Positions 51,957-60,389 are shown, numbered from the stretch's first letter. The stretch is DNA of 64,000 nt from Desulfolithobacter dissulfuricans (GCF_025998535.1 NZ_AP024233.1:2364001-2428000); one strand, 5' to 3'. Numbers and translations are program-made. The notes: generated by a model not told the origin, from the sequence alone.

Positions 51957-52418
51957 TTATTCCAGTTCCCAGTTATTGATATCAGCGTCCTTGCCTTCGC
52001 CACCCGGTTCGCCGTCCGCACCATAGGACATCAGGTCGAAATCGCCGTGCAGGCCAGGGCTTATGTAGATGAAATCATTACCCCACGGATCCTTGGGCAC
52101 CCTGCCCTTGTCAAGGTAGCCGCCCTGGCGCCAGTTTTTGGCCAGGCGGCCAACTGCCGGCGGCTCCACCAGGGCCTGCAGTCCCTGCTCGGTGGTGGGA
52201 TACTGGCCATTGTCGAGCTTGTAAAGCTTGAGAGCCTGCTCGATGGACTGAATCTGGATGGCAGCCTTGGTCCGACGGGCCTCCTCGGGCCGATCCATGA
52301 TTCGCGGCACAATAAGGCCGGCCAGGATGCCGAGTATGACCATGACCACCATCAGCTCAATCAGGGTGAACCCCTGGGAAGACAGCAAAACGTTTCTGTG
52401 TTTTCTGAAAAAAAACAT
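51957..52418 (-). CDS. gspG: Type II secretion major pseudopilin GspG
   Basis: About 153 residues from MFFFRKHRN, with AGAGG five bases upstream. [20 protein letters not shown] is the class III prepilin motif with Glu at +5. The C-terminal domain has [20 protein letters not shown] and [20 protein letters not shown] with the calcium-site loop [15 protein letters not shown]. GspG polymerises into the pseudopilus. It is the first gene of this operon; gspF, normally next to it, is not here. Confidence 0.93.
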   Translation of the reverse strand: MFFFRKHRNVLLSSQGFTLIELMVVMVILGILAGLIVPRIMDRPEEARRTKAAIQIQSIEQALKLYKLDNGQYPTTEQGLQALVEPPAVGRLAKNWRQGGYLDKGRVPKDPWGNDFIYISPGLHGDFDLMSYGADGEPGGEGKDADINNWELE

Positions 52419-52589
52419 GATACCTCTTTGCGTTGTGCCCCTAAGCGGCAAGTCAATTCCCATTATCAGGTTACCCCCTATCTTACCACACCATAGAGGA
52501 TTTGCAGATATTTTTACCGGGCTTGGGCGGGGGACCTCGCAATTCCGCCTCGCTCTTACTGGCATCCCTGGGAACGTGGCGTGACAAAA

Positions 52590-52775
52590 AAACGAGGGGT
52601 GTTATACCGCGGAGCGGTATGCCTGGCTCAGTGGCCTTGATCGGGCCTGGCAAAAGGTCGTTCACCGCGGAGCGGAGGAACGAGGAGATATCTTGGTTAC
52701 TCTGGTTCCTCCGCTCCGCGGTGAACCAGCGCCTCGGACCAACCCTCCGGGAGGCAGACGATTCAGCACACCGCT
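52590..52775. repeat. First unit of a 280-bp palindrome array, interrupted by the IS element
   Basis: In order: GTTATACCGCGGAGCGGTAT (52,601), GTTCACCGCGGAGCGGAGG, its inverse CCTCCGCTCCGCGGTGAAC, and the left half CACACCGCT of a third palindrome, where the IS begins. The unit continues on the other side of the IS at 54,246. Confidence 0.88.
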
Positions 52776-52789
52776 TCCATGAGAAGGCT

Positions 52790-53096
52790 TGTCAAGAAAA
52801 GTTCGACGTGGCGAACCATTTTTTTTATAAATCCCTGTAACGTCAGGCTTCCATTCGCATTCATATAAAGAGCTCAGCCATAAGCTCGATGCATCGTACA
52901 ATCCGTCGTGGAAGCTGCAACCTCCGCGGCGGTCTTTGAATATGTCACTGGCTGATGACGGACCGAGCGGTGTCACGCAGTCTTCCGGACGGGACGTTTT
53001 TTTGAGGGAGATATTAAAAACTCTCAACTGCCTTTGGAAACAGAAGGAAAAACATCCTTTTTTCCCTTTGTTCACTCTCTGGTTCAACCGGGTTTT
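52790..53096 (-). ncRNA. Candidate bridge/seek RNA region of the IS
   Basis: About 300 bp of non-coding DNA separate the transposase stop from the element end; the other side has only about 90 bp. IS1111-type elements encode their targeting RNA at this 3' side. The region contains local hairpin potential (CCGCGGCGG and nearby). I cannot fold it here. Confidence 0.4.
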
Positions 53097-54152
53097 CTAC
53101 GCAGCCTTTGCCAGGGGGCGAGATTGCGGTTTGTAAAAAGGGTCATATATCTCACCGTGCTGCCAGAGGCGATGCATGAGTACCGCCAGTTTTCTGGCTA
53201 CGGCAACCACGGCACGACGCTTTGCGTTTTTACCTCCCCTGGCTGCCAGGCGAAGACCAAATCTTCGTAAATTGCAATCCTCTCCAAAAGGTCCCAGGAT
53301 GTACTGGGCCGAACCGACCAGTAACCTCCGCAGATAGGGGTTGCCCGCTTTGGTTATCCGAAGCTGCCTGTCGGTTTCTCCTGACTGGTCGCGGCGGGGA
53401 GTCAGGCCAAGAAAACATCCAACCTGTCTACTTTTGCCAAATCGTGCCGGGTCTTCCACGATTAATAGAAAGGCCAGGGCCGTCAGAGGACCAACTCCTT
53501 TTATGGCCCGCAATAATTCGGTCTCCGGGTATCGCTCCGCACTGATACGCTCTATTTCCCTGTCAAATTCTTTGATCTGGGACGTAATCTGGCCGATAAT
53601 TGTCAATACAGGCTCCAGAGCGCCACGTAAGTCTTCAGGAAGATGTTCATCTGCCTGCCGGTGAAAACTGTCTGCGCTGCATCCCGGCAGGCGATATCCC
53701 AGCGCCTTGACACTGCCACGAACATGGTTGATCAGGCTGGAGCGGTTCCTCACCAGGACATCCCTGGCCTGCAATATCTCCAGATCAATCTGGGCCTGTT
53801 CGCCCCTGTGGTTGACCGGATAGAGCAGATCAGGATCCATCCGGGCTATGCGGGCCAGCATTTCAGCGTCTCTGGTATCTGATTTATCGTTGCTGTCCCA
53901 GATGGCGCGTAATTTACGAGGGTTGCCAACCAAAACATGGCAGCCCAGCCTGGATAACAGCCTGCTGATCCAGGCCGAATGGGTACCGGCTTCAAGGGCA
54001 ACAGTTGCCCCTTTATGGGGTGAGAAAAACTCACTCAACGCCTCTCTGGTATTAGTAACCGTATCTCGACGCACGATTCGGCCTGCATGATCAACAATAC
54101 AGATAACATGATTTTTATCGCCAAGGTCCATTCCGATTGTTACATTGTGCAT
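53097..54152 (-). CDS. IS110-family transposase (DEDD recombinase)
   Basis: About 351 residues. The RuvC-like DEDD site is visible as Asp9 (TIGMDLGDKNH), Glu54 (VALEAGTHS), Asp92 and Asp95 (KSDTRDAEML). The C-terminal Transposase_20 domain has LRAIKGVGPLTALAFLLIVE and GKSRQVGCFLGLTPRRDQSG, then ITKAGNPYLRRLLVGSAQ with the catalytic Ser region. IS110 enzymes insert DNA at sites chosen by an element-encoded RNA. The gene is intact, so the IS may still move. The start at MHNVTIG follows the family pattern. Confidence 0.94.
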   Translation of the reverse strand: MHNVTIGMDLGDKNHVICIVDHAGRIVRRDTVTNTREALSEFFSPHKGATVALEAGTHSAWISRLLSRLGCHVLVGNPRKLRAIWDSNDKSDTRDAEMLARIARMDPDLLYPVNHRGEQAQIDLEILQARDVLVRNRSSLINHVRGSVKALGYRLPGCSADSFHRQADEHLPEDLRGALEPVLTIIGQITSQIKEFDREIERISAERYPETELLRAIKGVGPLTALAFLLIVEDPARFGKSRQVGCFLGLTPRRDQSGETDRQLRITKAGNPYLRRLLVGSAQYILGPFGEDCNLRRFGLRLAARGGKNAKRRAVVAVARKLAVLMHRLWQHGEIYDPFYKPQSRPLAKAA

Positions 54153-54245
54153 GGCTGGTTCTCCCAGGTTGTGCAGCATTCGACTGCGGTTATTCTTGAG
54201 CGTGTTTATAACACAGCTCGCGGGGAATCAGCCTTCTCATTTTAC

Positions 54246-55090
54246 CTCCGCGGTGTAAGAGACAGGTACCAATGGAACGACATGTCTCCACTGCCGTTTC
54301 CCAACCATGGCACTGTCTGGAGATCTGGAGCATGGCGTGACAATAAAACGTTGGGCGTTATACCGCGGAGCGGTATGCCCGGCTCAGTGGCTTTGATCGG
54401 GTTCGGGAGGGCGTACGTTCACCGCGGAGCGGAGGAACGAGGAGAATGGGCCACACCCTGGTTCCTCCGCTCTGCGGTGAACCACTGGTACGGAACGTCC
54501 CTCAGAGGAACTGGCTTGGCGCACCGCTCTGCGGTGCAGCAGACAGGTACCAATGAAACGACATGTCTCCACTGCCGTTTCCCAACCATGGTGCTGTCTG
54601 GAGATCTGGAGCATGGCGTGACAATGAAACGTTGGGCGTTATACCGCGGAGCGGTATGCCCGGCTCAGTGGCTTTGATCGGGCCTGGCAAAAGGTCGTTC
54701 ACCGCGGAGCGGAGGAACGAGGAGATATCTTGGTTACTCTGGTTCCTCCGCTCCGCGGTGAACCAGCGCCTCGGACCAACCCTCCGGGAGGCAGACGATT
54801 CAGCACACCGCTCCGCGGTGTAAGAGACAGGTACCAATGGAACGACATGTCTCCACTGCCGTTTCCCAACCATGGTGCTGTCTGGAACTTGGAGCATGGC
54901 GGGACAATAAAACGTTGGGCGTTATACCGCGGAGCGGTATGCCCGGCTCAGTGGCCTTGATCGGGCCTGGGAAAAGGTCGTTCACCGCGGAGCGGAGGAA
55001 CGAGGAGTAAAAACGAGGATATGATACTCTGGTGCCCTGGTTCCTCCGCTTTGCGGTGCAGGAGACAGGTGCCCCTGGAACGGTATGTCT
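54246..55090. repeat. Continuation of the 280-bp palindrome array
   Basis: GTTATACCGCGGAGCGGTAT recurs at 54,358, 54,638 and 54,921. Each unit adds GTTCACCGCGGAGCGGAGG about 58 bp on, then its inverse, then GCACACCGCTCCGCGGTG-type hairpins and GAGACAGG. Units are close to identical in parts, and sequence drift is greatest in the last one. No gene is visible in this kilobase. Confidence 0.88.
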
Positions 55091-55164
55091 TCTGCTGCCA
55101 TCGTAACCATGGTGCTGTCTGGAGCTACGGAATATGGCGGGACAAAAAAACGAGGGGGTGGGAG

Positions 55165-56973
55165 TCACACGGCCTGGCGGCGGAAGGAACTGCGGATCAG
55201 CCAGGTGATGAGCAGGAGGAGAGAAACCGCAAAGGCTGGAATACCGAGGTGGATCAGCAGCCAGGCAAAGCCTACCAGGGGGAGGAGCAGGACGCAGGTG
55301 AGCTGGCGCAGGACGGAATTGCCGGCAATCAGCCGGGCCAGGGCGGGAGAATGGTGGTAGTAGGTCTGAACCAGCCAGCGTCCCGGGGCATGGGGCAGCA
55401 GGTACCTGTCGCGAAAGGTGCGCAGGATCGTCACGTACGGATGCCACAGGGAACCGTAGGCAGCGGTGGCGATGAAACAGGAATCCATGGAGGTGGAATC
55501 CTGGGCTGGTTCTTTGCCTCCTTCCGAGGTCTGGTTTTGCGGCCCTGCGGCCATGGCCTCATCCCGATCCGCAAGTTTCAGGGATGTGGGCGGTTGCTCG
55601 TAGCGGGCCAGGGCAAATTCCGCGTTCTGACCTGTTCCCATACCGCCGACAACAACCAGTTTGCCGTCCAGCTGCATGGCCACACCATAACTGATATCCT
55701 CGCCGTCCCCGAAAGAGGTAGTCGCGATCTGAAACAGTGTGCCCTCCTCGGGAGCGGCGGGAACAAAGGCAGGGGGAAGAGATTTCTGCACCACCAGTTC
55801 GCGTATCCGGAGCCATGAACGGTTTTTTTTGCCCTGTTGAGCGGTCTTTTTCGGCGGTATGGAAACAAGTTCTTCCAGCGTGGAAGTAAGCAGAAGAAAA
55901 TCCCGTCCGGATCCGGCGGCCAGCCAGCCACTGGCGGCAAGCCTGTCACCGTCCACTGCCAGGTCGTAGAGCACATCGTCGTCACCAGAGGCCTGGATGA
56001 CATGGACCCCGTCCCTGCCAAACGACGGATCGGGCCGGCCGTCAACGAGGAAATGGAACAGGGCCGCATCGCGCTTTCCAGGGCTGCCCGTGGAACCGGC
56101 TACCAGGATGGAACCGTCCCCGAGCAGGGCCGCCCCGTACCCTTCGAAAATCTCCCCATGGCGGGCAAACATGACCAGCCCCTGATCGCCGAAATCGGGA
56201 TCTGGCTGACCACCAGGGAGAAAACCTGCCAGCAGAACGCCGGTCTGACTCCCGTCCCGGTACGAACCCACCACCAGCAGACGACCATCCTCCCGGACCA
56301 GCAGGTCCTGGGCCAGGGCCTCCTGCCCCACACCCGCGAGGATCATGCCCCGGGCACCGAATCCCGGGTCGAGCCGACCGTCAGGGCGATACCGTGCCAG
56401 CGCCACCACGTCACCTGCGGTTCCGGAAACTGTCCCGGCCACCAACACAGCGCCCTCCTGGTCCACGGCCAGGGCGCCGATTTCGTCGTCGCCATTGCCC
56501 ACCGGGGTGATCTCCAACCCCTGGTTTCCGAACCGGCGATCCAGGCTGCCATCTGACCGCAAACGGATAAGGGCGAAATCCCGGTCCAGGCCGTTTTCCG
56601 CATAACCACCTGCAACGATGCTGCCATCGGCCTGCAGGGCAAGGGCCTGGATCGCACCGCCGCTGGCCACCGGCAGGAGCACCATGCCGTCGCGGTTAAA
56701 TTCCAGATCAAGGGTCCCGTCCGGATTGAACCGGACCAGGGCGAAATCGCGCCGGGTGGCGTTGGCGGAAAAGCCACCGAGCAGGATTTTTCCATCCGGC
56801 TGGACCACCACCGCATGGGCCCTGGCGCCGTGCATCCCCAGTTGGACCGCGATTCGCCCGTCGGCTCCGAAGCTGGAATCGAGCCGAAAGCCTGGTCCGG
56901 CCCAAGTCGGAAGAACGGTGAGGACCAGCAGCACTATCAGTAGACAGAGGCAAAAAAAGTGGCCACGGAGCAT
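55165..56973 (-). CDS. Delta-60 repeat protein with CFI-box C-terminus
   Basis: About 602 residues. A signal peptide (FFCLCLLIVLLVLTVLPTWA) is followed by seven or so repeats of about 50-60 residues with the pattern 'QPDGKIL.GG...F.L.R...DG.LD..FG..G', for example VVVQPDGKILLGGFSANATR and RSDGSLDRRFGNQG. These delta-60 repeats probably form a beta-propeller. The C-terminus has CFIATAAYGSLWHPYVTILR and RDRYLLPHAPGRWLV, the CFI-box-CTERM type, and ends in membrane helices and RRQ. It is likely exported and anchored. An upstream GTG overlaps the preceding gene, but the ATG has a better GGGA. Confidence 0.85.
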   Translation of the reverse strand: MLRGHFFCLCLLIVLLVLTVLPTWAGPGFRLDSSFGADGRIAVQLGMHGARAHAVVVQPDGKILLGGFSANATRRDFALVRFNPDGTLDLEFNRDGMVLLPVASGGAIQALALQADGSIVAGGYAENGLDRDFALIRLRSDGSLDRRFGNQGLEITPVGNGDDEIGALAVDQEGAVLVAGTVSGTAGDVVALARYRPDGRLDPGFGARGMILAGVGQEALAQDLLVREDGRLLVVGSYRDGSQTGVLLAGFLPGGQPDPDFGDQGLVMFARHGEIFEGYGAALLGDGSILVAGSTGSPGKRDAALFHFLVDGRPDPSFGRDGVHVIQASGDDDVLYDLAVDGDRLAASGWLAAGSGRDFLLLTSTLEELVSIPPKKTAQQGKKNRSWLRIRELVVQKSLPPAFVPAAPEEGTLFQIATTSFGDGEDISYGVAMQLDGKLVVVGGMGTGQNAEFALARYEQPPTSLKLADRDEAMAAGPQNQTSEGGKEPAQDSTSMDSCFIATAAYGSLWHPYVTILRTFRDRYLLPHAPGRWLVQTYYHHSPALARLIAGNSVLRQLTCVLLLPLVGFAWLLIHLGIPAFAVSLLLLITWLIRSSFRRQAV

Positions 56974-56993
56974 CACGTTTTCCCGGGATATCC

Positions 56994-58025
56994 TCACTTA
57001 CCGAAGGGACAGACCGGGTACTGGCATTTTTTACAGTTGCGGCAAAGCCCCCCGTGGCCCATGTCGGCCAGTTCCCGCCGGCCGATAGTTTCCCCGGCCA
57101 GGATACGCGGCAGGAGAAGATCGAGCACAGTGATACTGTGGAACATGCCACAGGCCGGCAGGCCAAGCACCGGTACCTGGCCTATGCGGGAGACCAGAAA
57201 CATGGCCCCGGGCAGGACAGGCGAACCGTAGACCATGTCTTCCGCCCCGGCCTCACGAATGCCCAGCCGGGTCACATCATCGGGGTCAACGGACATGCCG
57301 CCGGAGGTGACGATCAACTCGGCACCACTGTCCAGGCAGGCCTGGATCTCGGCCGCAATCTGCTGCGGATCGTCCGGGGCAAAACGAACGATGCCGACCT
57401 CGGAGCCAAGTTTCGCAAGCTTGGTCCGCAGGACCTTCTCGAACTTGTCTTCGATTCGACCGTAAAACACTTCAGAGCCCGTGATCACCAGTCCGGCCCG
57501 GACCTTTTTCAGGGGCAGCACCCGGATGATTTTTTCTCCGCCGCCGGCAATCCGCACCGCCTGATCAACGAGTCTCCGCTCGCCTACCAGGGGGATGAGG
57601 CGGGTGGCTGCCACCTGCTCGCCTCTCTTGACCGGGGTGTTGTCGTGCAGGGTGGCACACATGACCTCACCCAGGAGGTTGAGTTCCAGGAGCGCTTCCC
57701 GGTTGATCTTGAGCAGCCCGTCGCAGGCTGCCTTGATAGTGATCTTGCCCTCCACCACGTCGTCGCTGTACTGTGTCCCCTCCCCTGCCAGGGCTTCAGC
57801 CAGCAGGGCCGCGGCTTCGTTTTCATGGATTTCGCCAGGGCCCAGTTCCAGGACGTAGATGTTTTCCTTGCCCAGTCGGCGCAGGTGTTCCACGTCCCGG
57901 GGCTGGATGATATGACCTTTTTTAAAGGCCCGGCCCTTGAATTCATCCTTGACTATTTCGGTGATATCGTGGGGCAGGACCATGCCCACGGCCTGATCTA
58001 CAGGAATGGTTTTTTTGGTGATCAT
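56994..58025 (-). CDS. Molybdopterin-binding protein with C-terminal Cys cluster
   Basis: About 343 residues. The middle part (VRAGLVITGSEVFYGRIEDK, IVTSGGMSVDPDDVTRLGI) is the MoCF_biosynth/MoeA-type molybdopterin-binding domain. The N-terminus (VDQAVGMVLPHDITEIVKDE, FKKGHIIQPRDVEHLRRLGK) resembles MoeA domains. The C-terminus is cysteine-rich (GLCRNCKKCQYPVCPFGK), perhaps binding a metal or Fe-S cluster, as in MoeA-like proteins of anaerobes. It could serve in molybdenum or tungsten cofactor handling. I chose the ATG at MITKKTIP. Confidence 0.86.
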   Translation of the reverse strand: MITKKTIPVDQAVGMVLPHDITEIVKDEFKGRAFKKGHIIQPRDVEHLRRLGKENIYVLELGPGEIHENEAAALLAEALAGEGTQYSDDVVEGKITIKAACDGLLKINREALLELNLLGEVMCATLHDNTPVKRGEQVAATRLIPLVGERRLVDQAVRIAGGGEKIIRVLPLKKVRAGLVITGSEVFYGRIEDKFEKVLRTKLAKLGSEVGIVRFAPDDPQQIAAEIQACLDSGAELIVTSGGMSVDPDDVTRLGIREAGAEDMVYGSPVLPGAMFLVSRIGQVPVLGLPACGMFHSITVLDLLLPRILAGETIGRRELADMGHGGLCRNCKKCQYPVCPFGK

Positions 58026-58048
58026 GAATGAGCCTTTCAATCGTTATC

Positions 58049-58213
58049 GGGCACCTTGAAAAATTGTATTTTCACCCAGCCGGACGACTCGATCGTTCTG
58101 CGATTTCTGCGTTATGCTCAAAATTTTATCGTCGAAATATCAGGTATATGCCTGCGGTAAAATTTTTCCCATGCCTTGATATTGAGTGAAAATCCTATTT
58201 TTTCAAAGTACCC
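58049..58213. mobile_element. 165-bp MITE-like element with about 28-bp inverted ends
   Basis: The ends GGGCACCTTGAAAAATTG and, inverted, GGGTACTTTGAAAAAATA match at most positions, and the similarity extends into ATTTTCAC. TATC stands directly outside both ends, a possible 4-bp target duplication. No gene lies inside. It is located upstream of the molybdopterin-binding protein gene. Confidence 0.65.
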
Positions 58214-58395
58214 TATCGTTGCAATTTGGAAGAAAACCAGCTTAATATGCAGTCTGCCGGGCGGCTGGCCGCAGCCGGGCAACACCGGGGGAGGCCCGGA
58301 GCAAAAGCGAAAAACATTGCCGAAAAACCGGCAGGCTATGCTGGTTTATACGACCTTTCAGGAAACCCGTCAACACAAGGAACTCTGGTATTGCC
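58214..58395. other. Upstream region of the Trm112-like gene
   Basis: No gene or clear promoter is seen here. The divergent start of the molybdopterin-binding gene and the small element occupy its left side. Confidence 0.35.
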
Positions 58396-58590
58396 ATGAT
58401 AAAAAAAGAACTGCTCGATATCCTCGCCTGTCCCAAATGCAAGGGACCTGTCTCCCTGACCGAGAAACAAGATGGTCTGATCTGCAGCCAGTGCAGCCTG
58501 ATCTATCCCATCCGTGATGACATCCCCATCATGCTCATCGACGAGGCCCGGCCCCTGAAGAGAAACGGTACCTCCACGGAAAGCTCCTGA
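58396..58590 (+). CDS. Trm112/UPF0434 family zinc-binding protein
   Basis: 64 residues. MIKKELLDILACPKCKGPVS is the family start, CPKC and CSQC make a four-Cys zinc site, and LIYPIRDDIPIMLIDEARPL is the conserved C-terminus. Bacterial members such as YcaR are small proteins of uncertain function; eukaryotic Trm112 activates methyltransferases. It lies 11 bases before the channel gene and is probably cotranscribed with it. Confidence 0.9.
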   Translation: MIKKELLDILACPKCKGPVSLTEKQDGLICSQCSLIYPIRDDIPIMLIDEARPLKRNGTSTESS

Positions 58591-58601
58591 CTCGGATCTG
58601 T

Positions 58602-59695
58602 ATGGATTTTTCAACCTTTGTTCAGGTTGCCTGGAACCAGGCCCTTTATTTTCTCAAGGAACTCAACCAGTATAACCTGCTCCAGCGGCTACTCGTCATC
58701 GGCATCTACCTGTTGCTTGCCAAGCTGGCCGATCTCTTCATCGACAAGTTGCTCAAACGGCTGGCCGCCTCCACACCCTTTGCCACCGATGACAAGATCA
58801 TCTCCATTCTCCACAAACCTATCCAGGGCTCGATCATCCTCCTGGGCCTGATGCATGCCCTGACCCTGCCACCGGACCTGCCCTCGCCGTGGAGCACGGT
58901 GCTCCCCAACCTGATCAAGACCCTGACGCTTATTCTCTGGTGGGGCGCCTTTATCAAGGAGATCTACCACTTAAACGAGATCAACCTGGCGGAATGGCTG
59001 GAAAAGCGAAATATCGGCAAGGACATTTTCTACCTGGTCCGCAACATCTCCCTGGTGCTGGTGATCTTTGCCGGCATTCTCTGGGGCCTGCTCATCTGGG
59101 ATGTCAACCTGACCCCGCTCTTTGCCTCGGCCGGTATCGCCGGTATCACCGTGGCCCTGGCGGCCAAGGACACCATGGCCAATTTCTTTGGCGGCATCTC
59201 GGTCTTTGCCGACCGGGCCTACAAGGTGGGCGATTATATTATTCTGGATGCCACCGAGCGTGGCGAGGTGATGGAGGTGGGCATCCGTTCCACCAAGATC
59301 AGGACCCGCGACGATGTGATGATCACCATCCCCAACGCCATCATGGCCAACTCAAAAATCGTCAACGAATCAGCCCCCAGCCCCGGTTCCGGATCAGGAT
59401 CGATGTGGGAGTTGCCTATGACAGCGATCTGCGGATGGTTGAAAAGACCCTTCTGGAAGTGGCCTGGGCCAACACCGCACTGGCGGAAAAACCGGAACCG
59501 CGGGTGCGGGTGCGTTCCTTTGGTGAGTCATCGATCAATTTCCAGCTCCTGGTCTGGGTTCGGGACCCGTCCATGAAGGGGCTGGAAACTCACAACCTGC
59601 TCAAGATGATCCACTCCACCTTCAGGAACAAGGGCATCGAGATCCCCTTTCCGCAGCGGGATATTCATATCAAGGGGCAGGAAGGATCGTCGTAA
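58602..59695 (+). CDS. MscS-type mechanosensitive channel, frameshifted, 3' end changed by an element
   Basis: The N-terminus has membrane helices (LLQRLLVIGIYLLLAKLADL, VRNISLVLVIFAGILWGLL), then the pore helix ASAGIAGITVALAAKDTMAN and the beta domain (FADRAYKVGDYIILDATERG, RTRDDVMITIPNAIMANSKI). The frame then breaks: FRIRIDVGVAYDSDLRMVEK and the C-terminus are one base out. One extra C in the run at 59,374-59,378 would mend it. The present stop TAA is the first codon of a small mobile element; without it the protein would end SSVTETQSPPAD. MscS channels protect against osmotic downshock. Confidence 0.87.
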
Positions 59696-59882
59696 GGCTT
59701 CACAGGCCCCCATCTTTGAGCGGTCGCGTCTGTCCGCATAGAGGGGGCTATCGGAGTCTCCCTCCGGTCGCTTACCTGCGGCCAGCCACGACTACTCAAA
59801 TATGAGGCGCCTGAGAGGCCTTACATTTTTTTCCATGAAATATCAGTCTGGTGCGAACCCTGTGATGGGTTACGGATCGTCG
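59684..59882. mobile_element. Small non-autonomous element, copy B (181 bp plus 9-bp target duplication)
   Basis: ggatcgtcg occurs at 59,684-59,692 and at 59,874-59,882. The 181 bp between them begin taaggcttcacagg and end cctgtgatgggttac, as in copies A and C. It carries no gene and sits exactly at the end of the channel gene. Confidence 0.88.
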
Positions 59883-59950
59883 GTGACGGAAACCCAATCA
59901 CCCCCTGCTGACTGATATTGCCCGGGAGAGAGGATACTCCCGGTTCAACC

Positions 59951-60030
59951 CCGTGCCCGTGCTTGTTAACGTACACGTACACGAATTCCTCTCTGATTCG
60001 TTCACGAGCACGAGCACGGGCACGGATACG
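59951..60030. repeat. Hexamer-repeat inverted element H3
   Basis: The left arm GTGCCCGTGCTTGTTAACG continues as ACACGTACACGAA. The right arm TTCGTTCACGAGCACGAGCA continues as CGGGCAC and is its near inverse. Both are made of six-base steps. It is intergenic, like H1 and H2. Confidence 0.72.
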
Positions 60031-60039
60031 GAAATATTC

Positions 60040-60360
60040 TCGGTACACCGCGGAGCTGTGGAACCAGAACAGCAGAGTGCCCCCAACCCCTCGTTCCTCC
60101 GCTCCGCGGTGAACGTCCTTTTTCCCAAGCCAGATCAAAGCCACTGAGCCTGGAATACCGCTCCGCGGTATAACGCCCATCGTCTTTTTTCCCGCCTTAA
60201 TCCGTTGCTCCAGACAGTATCCATGGTGACGAATGGCAGCAGAAGACATGTCGTTTCAGGGGCACCGGTCTCCTACACCGCAGAGCGGTGTGCTGAATCG
60301 TCTGCCTCCCGGAGGGCCGTTCCAAGGGGATGGTTCACCGCAGAGCGGAGGAACCAGGGT
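60040..60360. repeat. Dispersed palindromes upstream of PEP synthase terminator
   Basis: Five hairpins of the GGAGCGG family lie here in mixed orientation: CACCGCGGAGCTGTGGAACC, CCTCCGCTCCGCGGTGAACG, ATACCGCTCCGCGGTAT, ACACCGCAGAGCGGTGT and GTTCACCGCAGAGCGGAGG. No gene is seen. Confidence 0.82.
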
Positions 60361-60389
60361 AACGGTAAACCTGAGCTGGCCGGCAGGTC

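Larger units (their letters stand above)
52776..54247 (-). mobile_element. IS110-family (IS1111-like) insertion sequence, 1,472 bp
   Basis: The uninterrupted repeat copy near 54,807 reads CACACCGCTCCGCGGTGTAA. Here the left flank ends CACACCGCT and the right flank starts CTCCGCGGTGTAA, so the element is bounded by the dinucleotide CT. Subterminal inverted repeats ATGAGAAGGCT (52,779-52,789) and AGCCTTCTCAT (54,230-54,240) lie 3-5 bp from the ends, as in the IS1111 subgroup. Removing 1,472 bp restores the spacing of the array (285 against 280 and 283 bp). Confidence 0.9.

Noticed and set aside
52662-53087. Minus-strand open frame of 141 codons across the IS border
   Set aside because: It crosses the mapped junction between repeat DNA and the IS and has no domain.
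54246-55447. Short open frames across the palindrome array
   Set aside because: They repeat the same hairpin DNA in several frames and end or begin inside the delta-60 gene in the wrong frame.
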